Part shown: in pieces, positions 62,359 to 64,000 of the stretch
How the letters are laid out: the number at the start of each line of letters is the position of its first letter
How positions within the stretch are numbered: position 1 is the first letter of the stretch
Source: Bartonella sp. AU55XJBT
Lineage (GTDB): Bacteria; Pseudomonadota; Alphaproteobacteria; Rhizobiales; Rhizobiaceae
Length of the DNA: 64,000 nt
Direction: 5' to 3'
Assembly: GCF_028618525.1 (NCBI RefSeq)
Contig: NZ_JAQITC010000002.1
Coordinates: forward strand, 153,084 to 217,083
Program-made: the position numbers and the translations under genes
Notes under the pieces: model-generated
The model's input: the letters and a program-made list of their open reading frames with translations, nothing else
Told to the model about the DNA's origin: nothing
Database searches by the model: none

Positions 62359-62396
62359 GCATTTTTTCGCACCAATTTATTCTTGGTACAAGCGGT

Positions 62397-62425
62397 CGTG
62401 TAAGGGGTTCGTTCGTTTATGTCAA
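62397..62425 (-). promoter_or_regulatory. Possible tRNA-Asp promoter
   Basis: On the minus strand a perfect TTGACA (62425-62420) is followed by 17 bases and TACACG (62402-62397). It would start transcription about 30 bases before the tRNA. The -10 box is weak, so this is tentative. Confidence 0.45.
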
Positions 62426-62531
62426 GAAGGATTATGCATTTTTTAAAAAATTTATCAAATACCATCTTTATTCTTGCGTTTAGAAAATTTTTTCCTTAAA
62501 GAGGACCCATTCAGTTGCTGATCATTGCTTT

Positions 62532-62607
62532 GGGCGATTAGCTCAGCTGGTAGAGCGCCTCGTTTACACCGAGGATGTCGGGAGTTCGAGTCTCTCATCG
62601 CCCACCA
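62532..62607 (+). tRNA. tRNA-Val (TAC)
   Basis: Acceptor GGGCGAT pairs with ATCGCCC, followed by A and encoded CCA. The anticodon stem CCTCG/CGAGG holds the loop TTTACAC, anticodon TAC. 76 bases with CCA. Confidence 0.96.
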
Positions 62608-63721
62608 TAGGCTTTTACTTCTTATACAACTTACTGATTTTATTTGTATTTTTAAACGTGAGGGATACCCGAATAAATGTAAGGGAATAGGATTTTGAAA
62701 CTTGTCTGTTAAGCTTTATGTTCTTGGATTATGCGCAATTAGCACTGTTAAGTTCTATTCTTGAAAATACACAGTTAACAAAATTCTAGCATTTTCAGGA
62801 TCGCTTTCCATCTCCTTATATCATTCAAAGAATTGAAAGATGTTATTACGAGGTCTTTGATTCTTTCATAAAAGGATTTCTCTCTATTGATCTAAGTGTA
62901 TCGCTCAGAAAGCTTGTTCTTCTATTCAAATAGATCCCTTACTGAGCTTATAGAAAAAAGTGTTATAAATATAGCTAATTTTCAGTTACACTTGGAAGAA
63001 GTTTTACACCGTCAATGCAAATCTTGCGTAAAATTTTATTCAAATAGTGTAAGAATTTTAAAAAACTCACTGTTAATCAATAAAAACTTTGCCGTGATTA
63101 TTACTGAATTTTTTAGTTTTTTCTCTATGAGAGCAAATCAGCTATTTTCTTCAAGTGACTCTTTAACTGTACAAGATATCTAAAATATTTTTATTAAAAA
63201 ATTAAAATCTTTTAAAGAGTTTTCTTATTAAATCATACTTATTTAAAATCAATACAAACTTCCCTTGATTAATACGTCATTCTTACAAATTTATCTCTCA
63301 TAAACTGTTAGAACAATGATATTTTCTTTTCGCACAATATGAACGATCTAAATAGAATAAATATCTGGAAAGGTAAAATAATTCAAAAATATACATCCGA
63401 AAAGAATTTAATGTAATTTATAAAACATCTCCAACTGAACATATCTTGTCATTATGAAAATGATTGTCAGAAATTTTGAAAATATTGCTTTATGAAAAAC
63501 TTTTAGACAGGAAAATGAAATGCTAAATGTCATATTTGCCTTTCATTTTTTTAAGAATTATTATGTTTAAAAGTAAAACTATTAAGGTAACACACTCAAA
63601 GAATTGACTTATGAGGAATTATTTTGCTTGAAACTTAAAATAATTTTACAAAAACGCTCTAGAATGCGTATTAAAATGATTGACCTTTTGTAAGAAGTTT
63701 GTCAAAAAGCATATCTAATTT
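62608..63721. other. Gene-poor spacer with one doubtful frame
   Basis: About 1.1 kb between tRNA-Val and tRNA-Ser. One plus-strand frame (62896-63183, GTG start, 95 aa) begins MYRSESLFFYSNRSLTELIE and has a hydrophilic helical look with two close Cys; the spacing of its helices recalls phasin-type proteins, but no ribosome binding site is seen and I do not name it. Otherwise AT-rich with stops in all frames. Confidence 0.4.
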
Positions 63722-63811
63722 GGAGGGGTGGCCGAGCGGTTTAAGGCACCGGTCTTGAAAACCGGCGTGCAGGAGACTGTACCGTGGGTTCGAATCCCAC
63801 CCCCTCCGCCA
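63722..63811 (+). tRNA. tRNA-Ser (TGA)
   Basis: Acceptor GGAGGGG pairs with CCCCTCC, followed by G and encoded CCA. The anticodon stem CCGGT/ACCGG holds loop CTTGAAA, anticodon TGA. A long variable arm (GTGCAGGAGACTGTAC) marks it as class II. 90 bases. Confidence 0.96.
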
Positions 63812-63826
63812 CAGCACTTTTATCGT

Positions 63827-63910
63827 TGTAGCTTGTCGGCGGGTTTTGTATATTTTGACACTGTAGCTTGTCGGCTGTAGCTTGTCGGCGGGTTTTGTAT
63901 ATTTTGACAC
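63827..63910. repeat. Short tandem repeat directly behind tRNA-Ser
   Basis: A 35-base unit made of TGTAGCTTGTCGGC plus GGGTTTTGTATATTTTGACAC occurs at 63827-63861 and, exactly, at 63876-63910. An additional copy of the 14-base first half lies between them (63862-63875). It begins 15 bases after the tRNA end. Confidence 0.85.
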
Positions 63911-63960
63911 TAGGTTTTGTACCAAATTATTTTTTTTCAAAGGATTTTTAAGGGGTTCTC

Positions 63961-63992
63961 AAAGGGTCTTCAAAGACCTTTAAAAGGGTCTT
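63961..63992. repeat. AAAGGGTCTT repeat and inverted partner at window end
   Basis: AAAGGGTCTT occurs at 63961-63970 and again at 63983-63992, with the near-complementary AAAGACCTTT (63972-63981) between them, so either copy can fold with it. The pattern seems to continue past the window edge. Confidence 0.6.
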
Positions 63993-64000
63993 TAAAACCT

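Noticed and set aside
62197..62403. 68-aa frame over tRNA-Asp (contains VTGLEPATSGV)
   Set aside because: It is the antisense reading of tRNA-Asp; this peptide is a well-known false gene produced across tRNA-Asp loci.
63812..63910. CRISPR array
   Set aside because: The repeat units are direct neighbours or separated by part of the repeat itself; there are no unique spacers and no cas genes.
63671..63940. 89-aa frame over tRNA-Ser (contains RRGWDSNPRYSLLH)
   Set aside because: Antisense reading of tRNA-Ser, another widespread false gene; its ends read through the tandem repeats.

Overview
The window looks like a chromosomal segment of a host-adapted alphaproteobacterium of the order Hyphomicrobiales, most probably a Bartonella. 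This is an inference from the sequence; no database search was possible. The DNA is AT-rich with long, gene-poor AT-rich spacers and visible gene decay. Pointers to this group are an IalB-family protein, phosphatidylcholine synthase, periplasmic Cu/Zn superoxide dismutase, the SUF iron-sulfur operon with a second cysteine desulfurase in front, RNase E together with RNase J, a short ProRS, a short MetRS, and a complete 14-gene nuoA-N cluster.

Layout. 1-7.6 kb (+): RlpA (cut by the window edge), a D,D-carboxypeptidase-like protein with an altered KTG motif, then the tightly packed run tmk-holB-metG-tatD-MBL hydrolase. 7.7-15.6 kb: an accessory-like, AT-rich stretch with a small lipoprotein, a possible 32-aa membrane peptide, a small membrane protein with HIBYL-CoA hydrolase, pcs, a UbiH-like hydroxylase, two small unknown genes (one secreted, one glycine-rich membrane protein), sodC and long spacers. 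14.9-17.3 kb (-): wreckage of a type III restriction-modification system, both Mod and Res being pseudogenes, directly behind the suf operon. 17.3-24.0 kb (-): cysteine desulfurase-sufB-sufC-sufD-sufS-sufT with a recognisable sigma70-type promoter. 24.1-27.1 kb (+): alpha/beta hydrolase, a possible 42-aa membrane peptide, tyrS and a Bcp peroxiredoxin.

27.4-32.6 kb (-): prfB with its programmed +1 frameshift, a class A penicillin-binding protein and an AmiC-type amidase (cell-wall genes). 33.2-35.8 kb (+): rne. 35.9-36.5 kb (-): IalB family. 37.4-47.3 kb (-): mfd, sdhE, lolD, lolC, proS, RNase J, birA. 47.3-62.0 kb (-): nuoN to nuoA, the whole proton-pumping NADH dehydrogenase. 62.3-64.0 kb: tRNA-Asp (-), tRNA-Val (+), a gene-poor gap, tRNA-Ser (+), then tandem repeats running into the window end.

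Most genes are housekeeping. The least ordinary signals are the loss of Lys-Thr in the carboxypeptidase KTG box, the broken type III R-M locus where sufA would usually lie, two likely unannotated micro-genes, the small unknown gene pair beside sodC, a perfect palindrome ahead of rne, and the short tandem repeats beside tRNA-Ser. I found no convincing new multi-gene system.
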